Part shown: piece after piece, positions 1-10,820 of the stretch
Position numbering within the stretch: the stretch's first letter is position 1
Layout of the letters: the number at the start of each line of letters is the position of its first letter
Assembly: GCA_021234155.1 (NCBI GenBank)
Contig: JAJEKV010000145.1
Location: forward strand, 1 to 64,000
Direction: 5' to 3'
DNA length: 64,000 bases
Source of the DNA: Isoetes taiwanensis
Taxonomy: Eukaryota > Streptophyta > Lycopodiopsida > Isoetales > Isoetaceae
Notes under the pieces: generated by a model
The model's database searches: none
The model's input: the letters and a program-made list of their open reading frames with translations, nothing else
Told to the model about the DNA's origin: nothing
Made by a program: the position numbers and the translations under genes

Positions 1-188
1 ATTATGATGATGATGCTCCAGATGACCTTAAGAATATAAATGCAGAAGCTGAGGAGAACACCAGTGAAGAAGTAGGTGACTCAGAAGAAATACAAGTCTA
101 AAATCACGGTATTTCAGCTGAGCCATCAGAGTCATCAACCAGTGCTGACATACCATCAAGAAAAAGGAGAACCACTGAAGTAGAAAGG

Positions 189-1166
189 TTGCAGCAAGCA
201 AATATCAAGATTGATCCATCAATTCATGGTAGAACAACTCGAGGTAAGAGTAAAAGACTTCAAGATATAGAAGGAGAGCTGGATAGTATATTTGAGATCC
301 TGACTCATCTAGATCCAGCTATTCCAAGTACATATGAGGATGTATTAAATTCAGCAGATAAGGATAAATGGATAAATGCTATGAATGAAGAAATGAATTC
401 TTTTCACAATACTAACACATATGAACTTGTTGATATTCCTTGTGGAAAGAACATTGTTGGAAACAAGTGGCTATTCGAAATTAAAAACAGTGTGGATGGA
501 AAAGACACCTAGATACAAGGCTAGACTAGTGGCACAAGGATTCTCCGTAAAAAAAGGTCGATTTTGATGAAACTTTTTCTCCATTAGTCAAAATGAATAG
601 TGTGAGAATGTTCTGGCAATTGCAAATGCATGTGATTTAGAAGTACATCATATGGATGTTAAAGACCGCATTTTTGAATGCAACTTTAGAAGAAGAAATA
701 TTTATGAAGCGGGCTCGAGATTTGGCAGGGAGCTAACAAAGTTTGGAAGCTTCGGGGAGAAGCGGTGTATGGTTTGAAAAGCAGTCCCCTCGAGAATGGT
801 ACAAGTGCATGGACCGGTTTTTTAAGAGAGCAAAAATTTATTAAATTAGATAATGATGGTAATCTTTACAAGTTTCAAGATGGAGAAGAATGGTGTGTCT
901 TAGCCTTATATGTTGATGACAATATAATGGTGGCTAAAGGAACAACCTGCTTGAATATGTGTAAAGATTTGCTAAGACAAAGATTTGAAATGACCCGACT
1001 TAGAGAGTTGAAAAACTTTCTTGGTGTTGAAATGAGCGCAGAAATAGAGGCGGAGGGAATAGTAATGCTCACCCAAAAGAAACAAATATATGACATGTTG
1101 AAAAAATTTAACATGCAAGACCGCAAAGTATGTAAAACTCCCGCTGTACTGGATGTAAGTATTTGA
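189..1166 (+). pseudogene. Copia A reverse transcriptase remnant
   Basis: This is the RT domain of a Ty1/copia polyprotein, which copies element RNA into DNA in the virus-like particle. Frame 1 (189-512) ends in the N-terminal RT block GNKWLFEIK. After frameshifts, 765-1166 carries VYGLK-like sequence and the catalytic motif ALYVDDNIMVA (about 900-932). The middle (520-760) still encodes DETFSPLVK-like and HHMDVK-like blocks in shifted frames. Several breaks sit where CAG would be expected from the sister copies: 'gaagcgggctcgag' here corresponds to Met-Arg-Gln-Ala-Pro coding sequence in copia B. The frame is dead as read, but some breaks may be sequencing errors. Confidence 0.85.
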
Positions 1167-1330
1167 AAGCACGTGTCCACAAAATGAAGGTGAGAGAAAA
1201 GATATGGAGTCGATTACCTTTGAGATCCCTCGGTTGGATGTTTAGCATATGTGGCCAATTGCACAAGGCCTGATATTGCACATAGTGTTAACATATTAGC
1301 GAGTACAACACTAATCTGGAAGAGAGAACA

Positions 1331-1888
1331 TTGACCGACAGCAAAAAACGAGTTTTAAGATATTTAAAAGGTACTGCTGAAGAAGGAGTTGCATACAAAA
1401 CTAACAACTTGGAATTAGAAGGGTTTTGTGATGCAGATTGGGGAGGAGATATAGATACAAGGAAATCAACTTCAGGATATCTTGTCATGCTGGGAGGAGC
1501 CCCTATATCTTGGAAATGCAAAAAAACAAACTGCCATAGCTATGTCCAAAGTCTTGGCGTAATATCTTCTTTACTACTTTATGCTCAAAAGGAAATTATT
1601 TGGGAGAGAAGGTTAATCATAGAACTGGGATTTGAACAATCATTGGCTACCAACATTTGGTGTGATAGTACAAGCTGCATTGCTTTATCAAAGAATCCAG
1701 TCCTACATGAAAGGACTAAACATATAGAACTTGAAATGCACTTTATCAGGGAGGCTGTCAGAAAAAATCTTGTAAATATGGTATATATCAGGACTGAAGA
1801 TCAGTTAGCAGATCTGCTTACGAAATCTCTAGCTGAGACAAGATTTAGCTATCTAAAAGGAAAAATAATGCATATAAGTATAACATGA
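1331..1888 (+). pseudogene. Copia A RNase H domain
   Basis: This is the RNase H part of the copia polyprotein, which removes the RNA strand during reverse transcription. Visible blocks are KRVLRYLKGT, CDADWGGDIDTRKSTSGY, ISWKCKK, CDSTSCIALSKNPV, RTKHIELEMHFIREAV and DQLADLLTKSLAE, in family order. The usual SSAEAEY box after ISWKCKK is garbled (HSYVQSLGV...), so a catalytic acidic residue is probably lost and the domain inactive. The frame continues open to 1888, just before the purine-rich tract. It is out of frame with the RT remnant upstream. Confidence 0.88.
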
Positions 1889-1895
1889 AGGAGGA

Positions 1896-2621
1896 TGTTA
1901 ATTTATCTGCATAATCATGTTATATTATATGCTACAGCTAACCTGGTTGATGAAGAAAATGTGCAGACAAAGAAGCTAGGGATCACAAGTTGAAGCCTAT
2001 GCAATCATGGGTGTTACATATGGTTAAAGGGAATTAAGTTTAAATGGTTTAAAGCATATTATTCGTAAAAACATGTGTTCAATGGTTGAAGGTTGTGATC
2101 GTTCCCAAACGAATGCATGTGGGATATATCGAAGTGACTGTATTGCTATTCTGATGCACAAGGATCTAGCCGTAACCGCCGGATTTACCTATATAGGGGT
2201 TAGCAGAAGACATATTCATTATCGGGGGTGCTTGAAGCAGGCGATTTGGGGATTACTTGCAAGTGCAGAAGTTCAGAAGTTCGATCCAACCTCGGTCAAT
2301 GCAAAGCTAATTTATGGTCAATACCTTATGAACAGTAGAATATTCAATGGTAGTTGAATATTTTGTTTGAAGTCCTTGTGATTTAAGTGGATTGAATATT
2401 GCCATTGTATTTGTGGAACTCAAGGATTGTTGGAAATTCTTATTGCATTTGCACCAAGGAATTAGTGACCATAACTTGGCTTCCTTGGTGCTAGATTTTT
2501 GAATCATTGAAGAAGTTGTCTAGTTCTACTATAAATATATCCTTTTAAAGGTTGTAGTGAACTTGTGAAGTGTTGAAACATCCTTGCTAGTGGAAAGTTA
2601 AAGTGTTATTTGATTCTAACA
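1896..2621 (+). repeat. 3' LTR of copia A
   Basis: It follows the polypurine tract GAAGGAGGA (about 1888-1895). It begins TGTTAATT and ends TTCTAACA, giving TGTTA/TAACA terminal inverted repeats. A TATA-like TATAAATATATCC lies near 2530, the expected promoter position in an LTR. The boundaries are inferred from these ends plus the abrupt restart of copia B coding sequence at 2622. The partner LTR is outside the window. Confidence 0.7.
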
Positions 2622-4208
2622 TGCCCTAAGTTAAAGAATGAATTGATTTGTTATCATTGTGGAGGCAAAGGCCACATTGCATCTAAATGTGCAACACCAA
2701 AGGAATATGGTCGAGGCAGAGGCAAGGGAAAGGAGTTTGGAGGTGGAAGAAATATAAACAGAGGGAGAGGAGGCAAAAGATCTGCTGGAGTACACATTGC
2801 TCGAGAACATAATGATGAAGAAAAATCAGAGGTTGAAGATGAAAATGAGGTAAAACTTGCTCTATCTATTATGGATAAGGAAATAGAGTCTAACAAAAAT
2901 CCTGATGCTTTTGTAGTTGATAATGGAGCTGAAAGATCAGTAGTGCAATCATCTACCCTGCTCAAAAATGTTTCAAAAACAAGTTCAAAGAATATTCAAG
3001 TTGGAAGTGGAGAGCTATTACAAATAGAAGGAAAAGGCTTGCTGCAGTTGCTAGACTTAGAAGGGAAGATAGTAGACATTGAGAATGTGTTGTGTGTACC
3101 TTGCATAGTCAAGAATTTTATTTCTGTAAGTCAGCTTGTTGACTTAGGAAATAGAGTCAATTTTGACTCAAAAGGATGTAGAATTTATCTTGATAATGAA
3201 TTGAAGTTTTTTGCAAGAAGATGTGGCAACTTGTTTCAAATGGAAAATCACTGCTATAATAGTGTGAATTCTGTTGGCATGTCTGAAACTGAATTATGGC
3301 ACAATAGACTTGGACATACAAACTGCAATAACCTCAAAGTATTGGCAAAGCAAGGATGGATTGATTGTAAAAACTTGCAAACAGAAAAATTCATTTGTGA
3401 AGGATGTATGCTGGGAAAATTGAATAGGTTACCTTTCAAAAGGACTAAGAGCAGGGCAAGTCAAGCTTTGGAACACGTTCACACGGATTTGTGTGGTCCT
3501 CTAAATGTTAGAGGAAGATCTAACAAGAGATACTTCATTACTTTCATAGATGATTATAGTAGGATGTGTAAATGCTATTGTCTTGAAAGAAAATCTCAGG
3601 CTTTGATTGCTTTTAAACAGTATGTATCAGAAGTTGAAAGAGAAACAGGCCTAAAAGTGAAGTGTATCAGATCAGATCGAGGAGGGGAATATTTGTCCAC
3701 CAAATTTAAACTTTTTTGCATTACTAATGGGATCAAAAGGCAACTTACATGCAGGTACAGTCCTCAGCAGAATGGAGTAGCAGAGAGGAAGAATAGAACC
3801 ATAATGGATGCAGTAAGAGCAATGATTAAACACAGTGGCTTGCCAAACTATCTCTGGGAGGAAGCACTCAAAACAACTATTCTTATACAAAACCAATTAC
3901 CATCTGCTGCTTTAAAAGGTAATGTACCTAAACTTCTCTGGTCTAATTCAAAGGGAAAAATAGATTTTAGTTTGCTCAGAGCCTATGGGTGTTTAGCATA
4001 TTCACATATTCCATCAGAGTTAAGAAAGAAATTGGACAGCAAATCTGAGATAGGATATCTTGTAGGGTATGATAGTGAATCAAAGGGGTACAGACTGTTT
4101 GTACCAAGCACAAAGCAGGTTATCATTAGTAGGGATGTAATTTTTGATGAGGAGACTCTTTATAAGGACAGACTTAAGAAGAAAGAAAAAGATATGAATG
4201 GGATGTAG
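2622..4208 (+). pseudogene. Copia B gag C-terminus, protease and integrase
   Basis: Domains in order: the end of zinc knuckle 1 (CPKLK); zinc knuckle 2, CYHCGGKGHIASKC (CX2CX4HX4C, about 2650-2692); a basic Gly/Arg stretch; aspartic protease VVDNGAERSVV (about 2910); the GAG-pre-integrase block LWHNRLGHTN...CEGCMLGK (about 3295-3420); and the integrase core with HTDLCGP, RSDRGGEY and NGVAERKNRT supplying the D, D and E catalytic residues (about 3480-3800). The protease motif reads Asp-Asn-Gly where the family has Asp-Ser/Thr-Gly, and copia C has DSGA. Asn there is likely damaging. The frame closes at 4208 in the linker before RT. Confidence 0.9.
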
Positions 4209-4258
4209 ATCTAGACTCAAATGATGATGGTGATGAGCAGATCACAGATGATAACAGC

Positions 4259-5379
4259 ATGAGCAATGAAAAAACAGCAAATCAAGAGTCATTCATTGAA
4301 CATGAGAAAGTGGATAGTATGTCAAATGAGCAGGTTATCAAAAGAAGAAAGACTCAAACAGAAAAGTTAATTGAGGAGGCTAGAATCGACAGCAATGAAT
4401 ATGGAAGAACAGAAACTGGGAAAAGCAAAAGATTGGAGCAGTTATGTCATGTAAATGATCAGATCTTGGCAATAATGGAAGATGTGGAAACACCTCAGAA
4501 ATTTGAAGATGCTCTAGAATGTGGAGACAAAGACAAATGGGTAGCTGCAATGAAGGATGAGCTGGAATCCTTCAAACAAACTCAGACCTATGATATAGTG
4601 GATTATCCTGCTAATCATAATGTAATTGGAAGCAAATGGCTGTTTAAGGTAAAGACCAATGCAGATGGAAGCAAAAAATTTAAAGCAAGACTTGTTGCAC
4701 AGGGATTTACACAAAAAAAGGGAATTGATTATGATGAGACATATTCTCCCATTGTGAAACTTACTAGCTTAAGGCTTTTGGTGAGTTTATCTAATGCTTT
4801 AAACTTGGAATTACATCATATGGATGTAAAGACCGCCTTCTTGAATGCTAAACTAGAAGAAGACATATTTATGAGGCAAGCTCCAGAGTTCGAAGTTGGA
4901 GAAAACAAGGTCTGGAAATTGAATAGGGCAGTTTATGGGCTGAAGCAGTCACCAAGGGAATGGTATCTCTATATTGATAACTTTTTAAGGGAACAAGGGT
5001 TTGAGAAATTCAGAAATGATGGAAACATGTATAAATATCAGTTGGCCAATGCTTATTGCATATAGCTTTATATGTCGATGATTGTATCATGGCTGCCAGC
5101 AACATTGATTGCTTGAATCATTGTAAAAATTTACTAAAACAAAGATATCAAATGTCAGACTTGGGAGAACTAAAACAATTTTTGGGAATTGAAGTTGAAA
5201 GGGATAGGAAAAAGAAAGTATTGAAGCTGAAGCAAAGTAGGCATATTGATAATATGCTTAAAAGGTTCAACCCATATGAAGCAAACATTGCAAAAACTCC
5301 TGTTGTACCAGGGCATCAATTGACTGCTGAGATTGCTTTATCAGAATATGAGAAAGGAGAAGGAAAAAGTCCCTTATAG
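4259..5379 (+). pseudogene. Copia B reverse transcriptase
   Basis: Frame 4259-5065 holds the linker and RT blocks GSKWLFKVK, FKARLVAQGFTQ, DYDETYSPIVK, HHMDVKTAFLNA (catalytic Asp) and YGLKQSPREW. A one-base shift near 5060 moves reading to 5056-5379, which carries the catalytic ALYVDDCIMAA and LGELKQFLGIEV. A second shift near 5370 joins the RNase H frame. RT residues are well preserved apart from these indels, so the frame may have been functional recently. Together with 2622-4208 and 5333-6052 this would be one polyprotein. Confidence 0.9.
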
Positions 5380-6052
5380 ATCACTGGTTGGTTGTCTCTT
5401 GTATCTTGCAAACAATACCAGACCAGATATTGCCTATATTGTGAATATTCTAAGTAGGAGAAATCATAATCCCAGCCAAATTCATTGGCTAGCAGCCAAG
5501 AGAGTTTTAAGATATCTCAATGGAACAAAACATCATGGGATTATGTTTAACTCTGAAGATTTAAATTTATGTGCATACAGTGATGCAGATTGGGGAGGTG
5601 ATCTGAGTGCCAGAAGATCTACTTCAGGGTTTGCAATTTATCTTGGAGGAGGAGTTATCAGCTGGAAATGTAAAAAACAAGATGCAGTAGCCATGTCATC
5701 TGCAGAGGCTGAATATGCTGCAGCATCTTTGACAGCTAAAGAAGTAATCTGGCTTAGGAGGTTGTTTGAAGAAATGATGTGCACACAAATCAAGCCAACA
5801 ATTATATTGACTGACAGCCAAAGTTGTATAGCCATTGTTAAAAATCCAGTAGAGCACGAGAGAACCAAGCATATTGAACTGAACATGCATTTCATCAGGG
5901 ATTTGGCAGCTAAAGATTATATTGAAATGAGATACATAAACACCAATGATCAAGTTGCAGATATTTTTACAAAAGCTTTGGTTGAAAGGAAGTTCACATA
6001 TTTCAGAGACAGCCTGAATGTGCAGGAATATATGATGAAGGAGGCATGTTAG
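5333..6052 (+). pseudogene. Copia B RNase H and polyprotein C-terminus
   Basis: The frame encodes the RT tail (SLVGCLLYLANNTRPDIAY, thumb/connection) and a complete copia RNase H: YSDADWGGDLSARRSTSGF, WKCKKQDAVAMSSAEAEYAA, LTDSQSCIAIVKNP, HERTKHIELNMHFIRD and DQVADIFTKAL. All core acidic residues appear present. The stop (TAG, ending 6052) overlaps the first bases of the predicted 3' LTR, with the purine tract AAGGAGGCA just before it. Confidence 0.9.
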
Positions 6053-6830
6053 AATATGACCATGAGTCATCAAATATTCCTGAAGATCTGTGGAACTGAA
6101 CTTCTAGCAGAATAATTGATCAGTTCATGATCAAGTGCATATACAAGTGAATTTACATGATAAGTGAAATCACTCTTAGCCAAGGTCATGGAAAAGGTTA
6201 AAGGACGCCATATTTGAATTCGATCATGAAGGTATATGGTTCCTTTTAAATGAGACCCATATTCGAAGTTCTAAAGGTTAACTTATTAAGGGGGATAAAG
6301 ATAAGTTGATCGAGATATTTGCAAGAGGTAATGGCCGAAAATAAGGAAGGAAAGTTGACAATCTAATTTCGTGGATCAAGCGAAACCGTCTCCGGATCGG
6401 CCGTTGCTGAACCCTGTAAATAACCCTGTGAATAGAATAGAATAGAATAGAATAGAATAGTTTTTTTAACGTCCACGGAGACCAATAGGTCATGGGACCC
6501 ATACAATGGACTAGTACAATCATTACTACTAGGATTAAAAAACCCCTGCCTCGAAAGGTTTTCAAGGGATAAACAATTGTATATAAGAGAAAATGGGATG
6601 CCGAATTTGATGTAAAGGAGGCAAATACAGAAGAATTTGTGATTGGAAAACTCTATGTCTACTGTTCATTTGAGCATATAGAGCATTGCTACAGTAACTC
6701 GGCATTTTAAATTACGATCACTATTGAATTGAATTATGAACTTATCTTCAATGGTTTATTAAGGTTCATATAGATAAAAAGGTGTGATCTAGGCAATTTC
6801 TCTAAGGTCTCTAGTTTTCTAATACCAACA
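6047..6830 (+). repeat. 3' LTR of copia B with LINE fragment inside
   Basis: The LTR starts TGTTAGAATATG directly after polypurine tract GATGAAGGAGGCA, a common copia LTR opening. A TATA box (TGTATATAAGAG, about 6577) lies in the middle and the proposed end is ACCAACA at 6830. A LINE 3' fragment (6431-6568) interrupts it, leaving about 640 bp of LTR. The 5' partner is not in the window, so the right boundary is inferred from the TG...CA ends only. Confidence 0.6.
6431..6568 (-). mobile_element. 5'-truncated LINE 3' end with (TATTC)n tail
   Basis: On the plus strand this reads (GAATA)n, a short T-run, the block GTCCACGGAGACCAATAGGTC and AACCCCTGCCTCGAAAGG. The same order occurs at 41,183-41,330, the 3' end of the minus-strand LINE. 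It is therefore a short 3' fragment of that family, inserted in copia B's LTR. No clear target duplication was seen. Confidence 0.75.
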
Positions 6831-8206
6831 GATGTTAGAACATCTTTCTGAAAGAGATTCTGACTATAAAATGCATTGTGGAAAAATTTCGAAGTGCTCT
6901 AATACTCGTTTATATTGGTCAGACATGATAAGGATGCAGTGTGCTGTTAAATCAAACCTGCATGCAATGAGAGCATTGAATTATTTGCCTTTCATTGAAT
7001 ATTATGAGATCTTAGATTCTTTGTTGCCTCTCATTCATTCTCGGAGATTCAGACCAATATGGCAATTGTATTGAATCTATCTTTAGAGAAGGAGAACAAG
7101 TTGAAAGTTGCTTTATAAAAGTGTAGTGTAGTCTGTGCTTTGTATGACTGATTTCTCTAACAATTTTCTTCTGGGCAAATTTTTCCAGCTCTATTATAAT
7201 TTTATATCTTTATGTAAATATAAATGTAATGCTTTTATTCTTCTCACATAATAGGCATGATTTTGCTATTTTCCTTGTGACTCTTGGCCATATTTCAATC
7301 TACATTGTCAAATTTTCCCAACGATTATCTCTTTGAATTTTGTGTATTGTCTCTTCGAATTTCATGGCTCTACATTTCGCCTCTTGGGCAGACTATGGAT
7401 TGAATAATATGTTTAATTATTTTGCATGATTTTGCATCCAGGGTGTTTTCACTTATGATGGTCATGTTGGTCAAGCTCATGGGGCAAGCGGATTTGGGGT
7501 GGTTGGTGCACAACAGAATCAAGATCCCCTTATTGAAGAGCATTTAGTGGTATTTCCATGGGGCTGAAGGGCATCAGTTTGATGGAGTATTCCAATATTT
7601 TAAGGCTATGAACCAATACTATAGCCTAGAACCTAATTAATATCAAATTACATGTTTTTTGGATGTTCTGAGCACATATAACACTTTCATGAAGCAAAAA
7701 AATCTTGTCATAAGTAGTGCTTATACATTATAAGATCATATTGCTCTTCTCTGCATCTTATGGGGTTATGTCAAACATCTTTGCAAGTACCTATAAGTGT
7801 CAATTGACCTGCGCTTACTAACACGCAATACAATGGGGAGGGATAATCCCAAGACTAAGGAATTGTTTAGCGATTGTGTGAGGGCCCATGTGAAGACCAA
7901 AACTTTCCCACATGGTATTATATATCGCATGCGAGTTGGCAAGATACTTCCTAATGCTGAAGCTGATTTATTACTAAATCAATTGCACTGTTATTGTTGC
8001 TTTTGTTAATGCCTATTCTTTTATAGGACAAACCACTACCAACGGTACATTCTTACTCTTGGTTTCTTGTATGATTTCTATTTAAATGCTGAATGTGGTT
8101 GAAAAAAAGATGCATTTTAAATAGAACGAAAAACTTCTGCCAGAATAGATGGTCCTAGGTTTTATCCGAGTAAGGAATGGACTAGCAAATTTGTTGGTAA
8201 AGGTGC

Positions 8207-8209
<3 letters not shown>
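6831..8209. other. Unassigned stretch, possible retrocopy or exon remnants before a poly(A) run
   Basis: No recognised gene. A possible exon follows CAG at about 7,440 and encodes GVFTYDGHVGQAHGASGFGV-like Gly-rich sequence. A 70-codon ORF lies at 7797-8009 (contains GRDNPKTKELFSDCVRAHV). Neither matches a family known to me. The stretch ends in a 30-base A-run, so part of it may be the 3' end of a retroposed transcript. Only a protein search could confirm this. Confidence 0.25.

Positions 8210-8239
<30 letters not shown>
8210..8239 (+). repeat. Poly(A) run, 30 bases
   Basis: Uninterrupted A-run after GGTGCATT. It could be the tail of a plus-strand retroposon whose body lies to the left. It directly abuts the hairpin array. 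Confidence 0.8.
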
Positions 8240-8241
<2 letters not shown>

Positions 8242-8565
8242 AGCGGACGAATATATGAAGGCATTGCCGTTAGCATTAAGTTAGACTAACTTAATAGGCA
8301 TCTATGCGAAGCAATTTCCATTAGCATTAAGTTAGCGCTAACCTAACCAAGACATGTGCGAACACAATTTTATTTTGCCGTTAAGTTAAAAAAATAACCT
8401 AACTTGTTTTTGTGCGAAAGGATTTAACTAGTTTCCGTTATGTTAAAGTCTTAACGGAAAGATAACTTAGTCTTGGTGCGAACGTAAGGGAGGGTCTCTT
8501 TTAAGTTTAACTGGGCAGTTAAAATTTTTAATTTAATCCTAACTTAATGACGGGTGCGAAGGTAC
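8240..8565 (+). repeat. Array of five diverged hairpin units separated by TGCGAA
   Basis: TGCGAA occurs at 8305, 8357, 8413, 8477 and 8555, and before each copy lies a different inverted repeat built on GTTA/TAAC. Examples are ATTAAGTTAG-A-CTAACTTAAT (8275-8295), TTAGCGCTAA, CCGTTA...TAACGG and TTTAACT-GGGC-AGTTAAA. Spacing grows from 52 to 78 bases. No ORF is present. The function is unknown. It could be a decayed hairpin satellite or part of a foldback element. Confidence 0.6.
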
Positions 8566-8639
8566 CCTTATTTGCTTAAAATTACATTTTCAAAATTTTT
8601 AGGTTTTGATACAATAAGTGAGGGTAGCTGTTGATGAAA

Positions 8640-9180
8640 TCGCGTCATCTATATCGTCACGTGTGGCATTACCAATAACAACAGTTGCAGTATCATATTT
8701 TTTAGCATTGTAGTGGCATAATAGTATCATATGTATCATCATCTATAGTTGCAATTATAATATCATGCATTTTGTCCCTGTGGTGCTATAATAGTATTAG
8801 CTATAGGATCACATAAATTGCTATAATTAAATCATTCATAACATAATGTCACCACGAGACTATAATAGTGTCAACTATAGCATCACCTATATTGCTATAA
8901 TTAGGTGACTTATAATGCCAACACGAGCGTCATCCTTTGTACCATCCTTTCTAATTGATTAGTATCAGATGTAGCATCATTGATAATGTCACATATAATA
9001 CCACATGAAGGTTATGATTGTATCATTATTAACGTCATATATTGTTATAAATTAGACCATAATTGTATCAAATATAACTTCACATTTTCCACCACTTATA
9101 ATACCATCTATAAGGCTAATTTTATCTCATCCCTAAATTCATAGTGTCAATCATAGTATTATTAATGTCAACAAGAATAA
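8640..9180. repeat. AT-rich low-complexity block (ATC/ATAGT words)
   Basis: Degenerate recurrences of words such as ATAATAGTATCA, CTATAGCATCAC and GCTATAATTA, without a fixed period. Block 37,290-37,740 has the same word usage in the opposite orientation. No coding potential. Confidence 0.55.
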
Positions 9181-10123
9181 CTGAGAATCACTTACAGCTT
9201 TGTTCAGAAAAAAAATTTATGCATTAAAGGAAAATTTTGTGTAGTTTGTAGAGAAGCTTGCTAGTTTGCCCTTTCCCTTTCTGCCTATAATTTTCTATAA
9301 ATCTAACAGCGCAGTTTTCCTGGAATTTAAAATGTAGTCTATGATTTCCTATGAACTTAAAATCAACCAGCAAGTTCCTTAAAATTTAAAAGTTGATCAT
9401 AAAATCAGTTATCTGATATAGTTTCAATTTTATACAGCATATTATACAGATGGGCAAAAATATAGTGATTCTTTAACAATAACACAGTGGAAAACACTAG
9501 CTTTCCACTAGCTTATAGCATTATGCATGATAAGAAATCGCCCCAAGTCAGACAAATTTTTGAGAGATGGCAATGTGACTACTTCAGAAAGATGATACCA
9601 CAATACGCTTCATGATAAAAAAAACACCATCTCCACATCTCATCTGGAAATTTCGTGTTTGAATTTTTGAGATGGTCAACATTTGCTGGTAGGCCTAAGA
9701 AAGATAGTAGCACAAGCACAACAATGGATAAGCACAATGACAAGATTCAGAAGGGAATAACAGCCACTTGTAGATGATGAAATTGAATATGGGAAGACAT
9801 CTGTAATATCTACCAAGAGATGTTGTATCTGCAATAAAAACATTATTGTTCAGATATAATATGACAAACAATACAAGTTCTAAAGCATCTAAGCAATGGA
9901 TTCAACTAATCTGCTTTCATTTCTTTACCAACAATTTAAAATGCACAGAACACATGAAGAATGCAATCCCAAATAATATACTATAGCTGAAACAAAGCAT
10001 TTCCCATGTCCATTGAGGAGCCTGACAGCTATGGACTTTAAAAAATACTCGTCCTGTGCAAAAATCAGCCCAGAAAGAAAGACTAAAAATGGCAAGAAGC
10101 CGCTAGCAGGTGCCAAAAAACCT
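9181..10123. other. No recognised feature
   Basis: AT-rich unique-looking DNA. I see no domain, repeat or RNA gene here apart from the candidate exon that starts at its right edge. Confidence 0.5.
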
Positions 10124-10213
10124 CTAGCGCTTAGATCCTCCAGCTCCAACCAACAAATACCCTGTTGCAAATACACAGACGGCCATGGCTGAGTAAGCAG
10201 TTTTGTAGCTCGG
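10124..10213 (-). CDS. Candidate terminal exon of a small membrane protein
   Basis: On the minus strand a pyrimidine-rich stretch and TTGCAAAGTAG form a plausible splice acceptor. Thirty codons follow, starting PSYKTAYSAM and ending GGSKR plus stop. The centre (AVCVFATGYLLVGAG) is hydrophobic and long enough to be one membrane segment. I do not recognise the protein. Copia C is inserted 23 bases upstream of this acceptor, so any intron here now contains a 5.4-kb element. Upstream exons were not identified, although a possible donor (GTAGCAG/GTCAGT) lies just beyond the element. Chance is a real alternative for so short a frame. Confidence 0.25.
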   Translation of the reverse strand, partial: PSYKTAYSAMAVCVFATGYLLVGAGGSKR

Positions 10214-10236
10214 CTACTTTGCAATTAAGAAAGAAC

Positions 10237-10807
10237 TGATAGGAATTGAGCAAAATATATATTCTTAATTCAAATGTCCAGCAAGATTTATCATTAACAA
10301 CTTGACTTAGCAAGTAATAAGAGAGCCAAAATATGGTCACTAATCCCTTAATACTTATTAATCATAGTTCAATCAATCTGTAACATAACCGTTACTATGC
10401 CCAACACTCCTGGCCGCTCACACTGCTCCTCACAACACACTGATCTATATATCACCCACAGTATATGAAATCCGACGGTTCAGGTGATGATATACTTTCC
10501 AAAAATGTCGTACAGGTGTCAATCATTGCCTTTGAATTGTTGAAACCTAACCGGGTTTCATACGTATTCTTTTCACGCGTATTTTATACGGCGGAAAGCG
10601 TATGGGGCGCTGATAGACTTTAATCGCTTTAAAATTCAATTCTACGCACCTCAAAGTAAGGCAGCGCCCCTTTTTCATTTTGACACTCTTCACTTACATT
10701 CACTGCCACTGCTTCTCATGAATGCATGTACAACTCATAACCTACTGCCACTGCTTCTCATAGGTAGAGTTCAATGATTTACACGACTTATATGCTGAAA
10801 CCTTTCA
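10237..10807 (-). repeat. 3' LTR of copia C
   Basis: Direct copy of the right LTR, 571 bp. Visible differences are GCAGCGCCCC versus GCAGCACCCC and ACTCTTCACT versus ACTCTGCACT. A 17-bp word CTGCCACTGCTTCTCAT occurs twice inside each LTR, about 42 bases apart. Confidence 0.95.
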
Positions 10808-10820
10808 CTCCTCCTTCAGC
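10808..10820 (-). promoter_or_regulatory. Polypurine tract of copia C
   Basis: In element sense GCTGAAGGAGGAG lies directly between the RNase H stop and the 3' LTR, the position used to prime plus-strand DNA synthesis. Confidence 0.85.

Larger units (their letters stand above)
1..2621 (+). mobile_element. Ty1/copia retrotransposon A, 3' part (linker, RT, RNase H, 3' LTR)
   Basis: The first bases encode an acidic Asp/Glu-rich stretch like the linker between copia integrase and RT. Broken RT and RNase H frames, a purine-rich tract and a 3' LTR follow. The 5' half lies left of the window. The LTR ends at TTCTAACA, and the next base resumes a copia gag frame in mid zinc knuckle (TGC CCT AAG, Cys-Pro-Lys). 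The simplest reading is that A inserted into the gag gene of copia B in the same orientation, with TGCCC as the likely target duplication. The matching left duplication is outside the window. Order of domains (RT before RNase H, integrase upstream) is the copia order. Confidence 0.85.
2622..6830 (+). mobile_element. Ty1/copia retrotransposon B, interrupted in gag by copia A
   Basis: Coding sequence starts abruptly inside the first gag zinc knuckle and runs through protease, integrase, RT and RNase H to a polypurine tract and 3' LTR. The missing 5' LTR and gag N-terminus should lie left of copia A, outside the window. Reading is open over long stretches and broken near 4,210, 5,060 and 5,370. 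B resembles copia C (minus strand, 10.2-15.6 kb) closely in protein sequence and zinc-knuckle layout, so both belong to one lineage. B is older than A, because A sits inside it. Confidence 0.88.

Noticed and set aside
7797-8009. 70-codon ORF as a real gene
   Set aside because: No promoter, domain or homology recognised. Kept only as part of an unassigned stretch.
8240-8565. CRISPR-like array
   Set aside because: Units are diverged hairpins with no constant repeat or unique spacers, in a plant-type genome.
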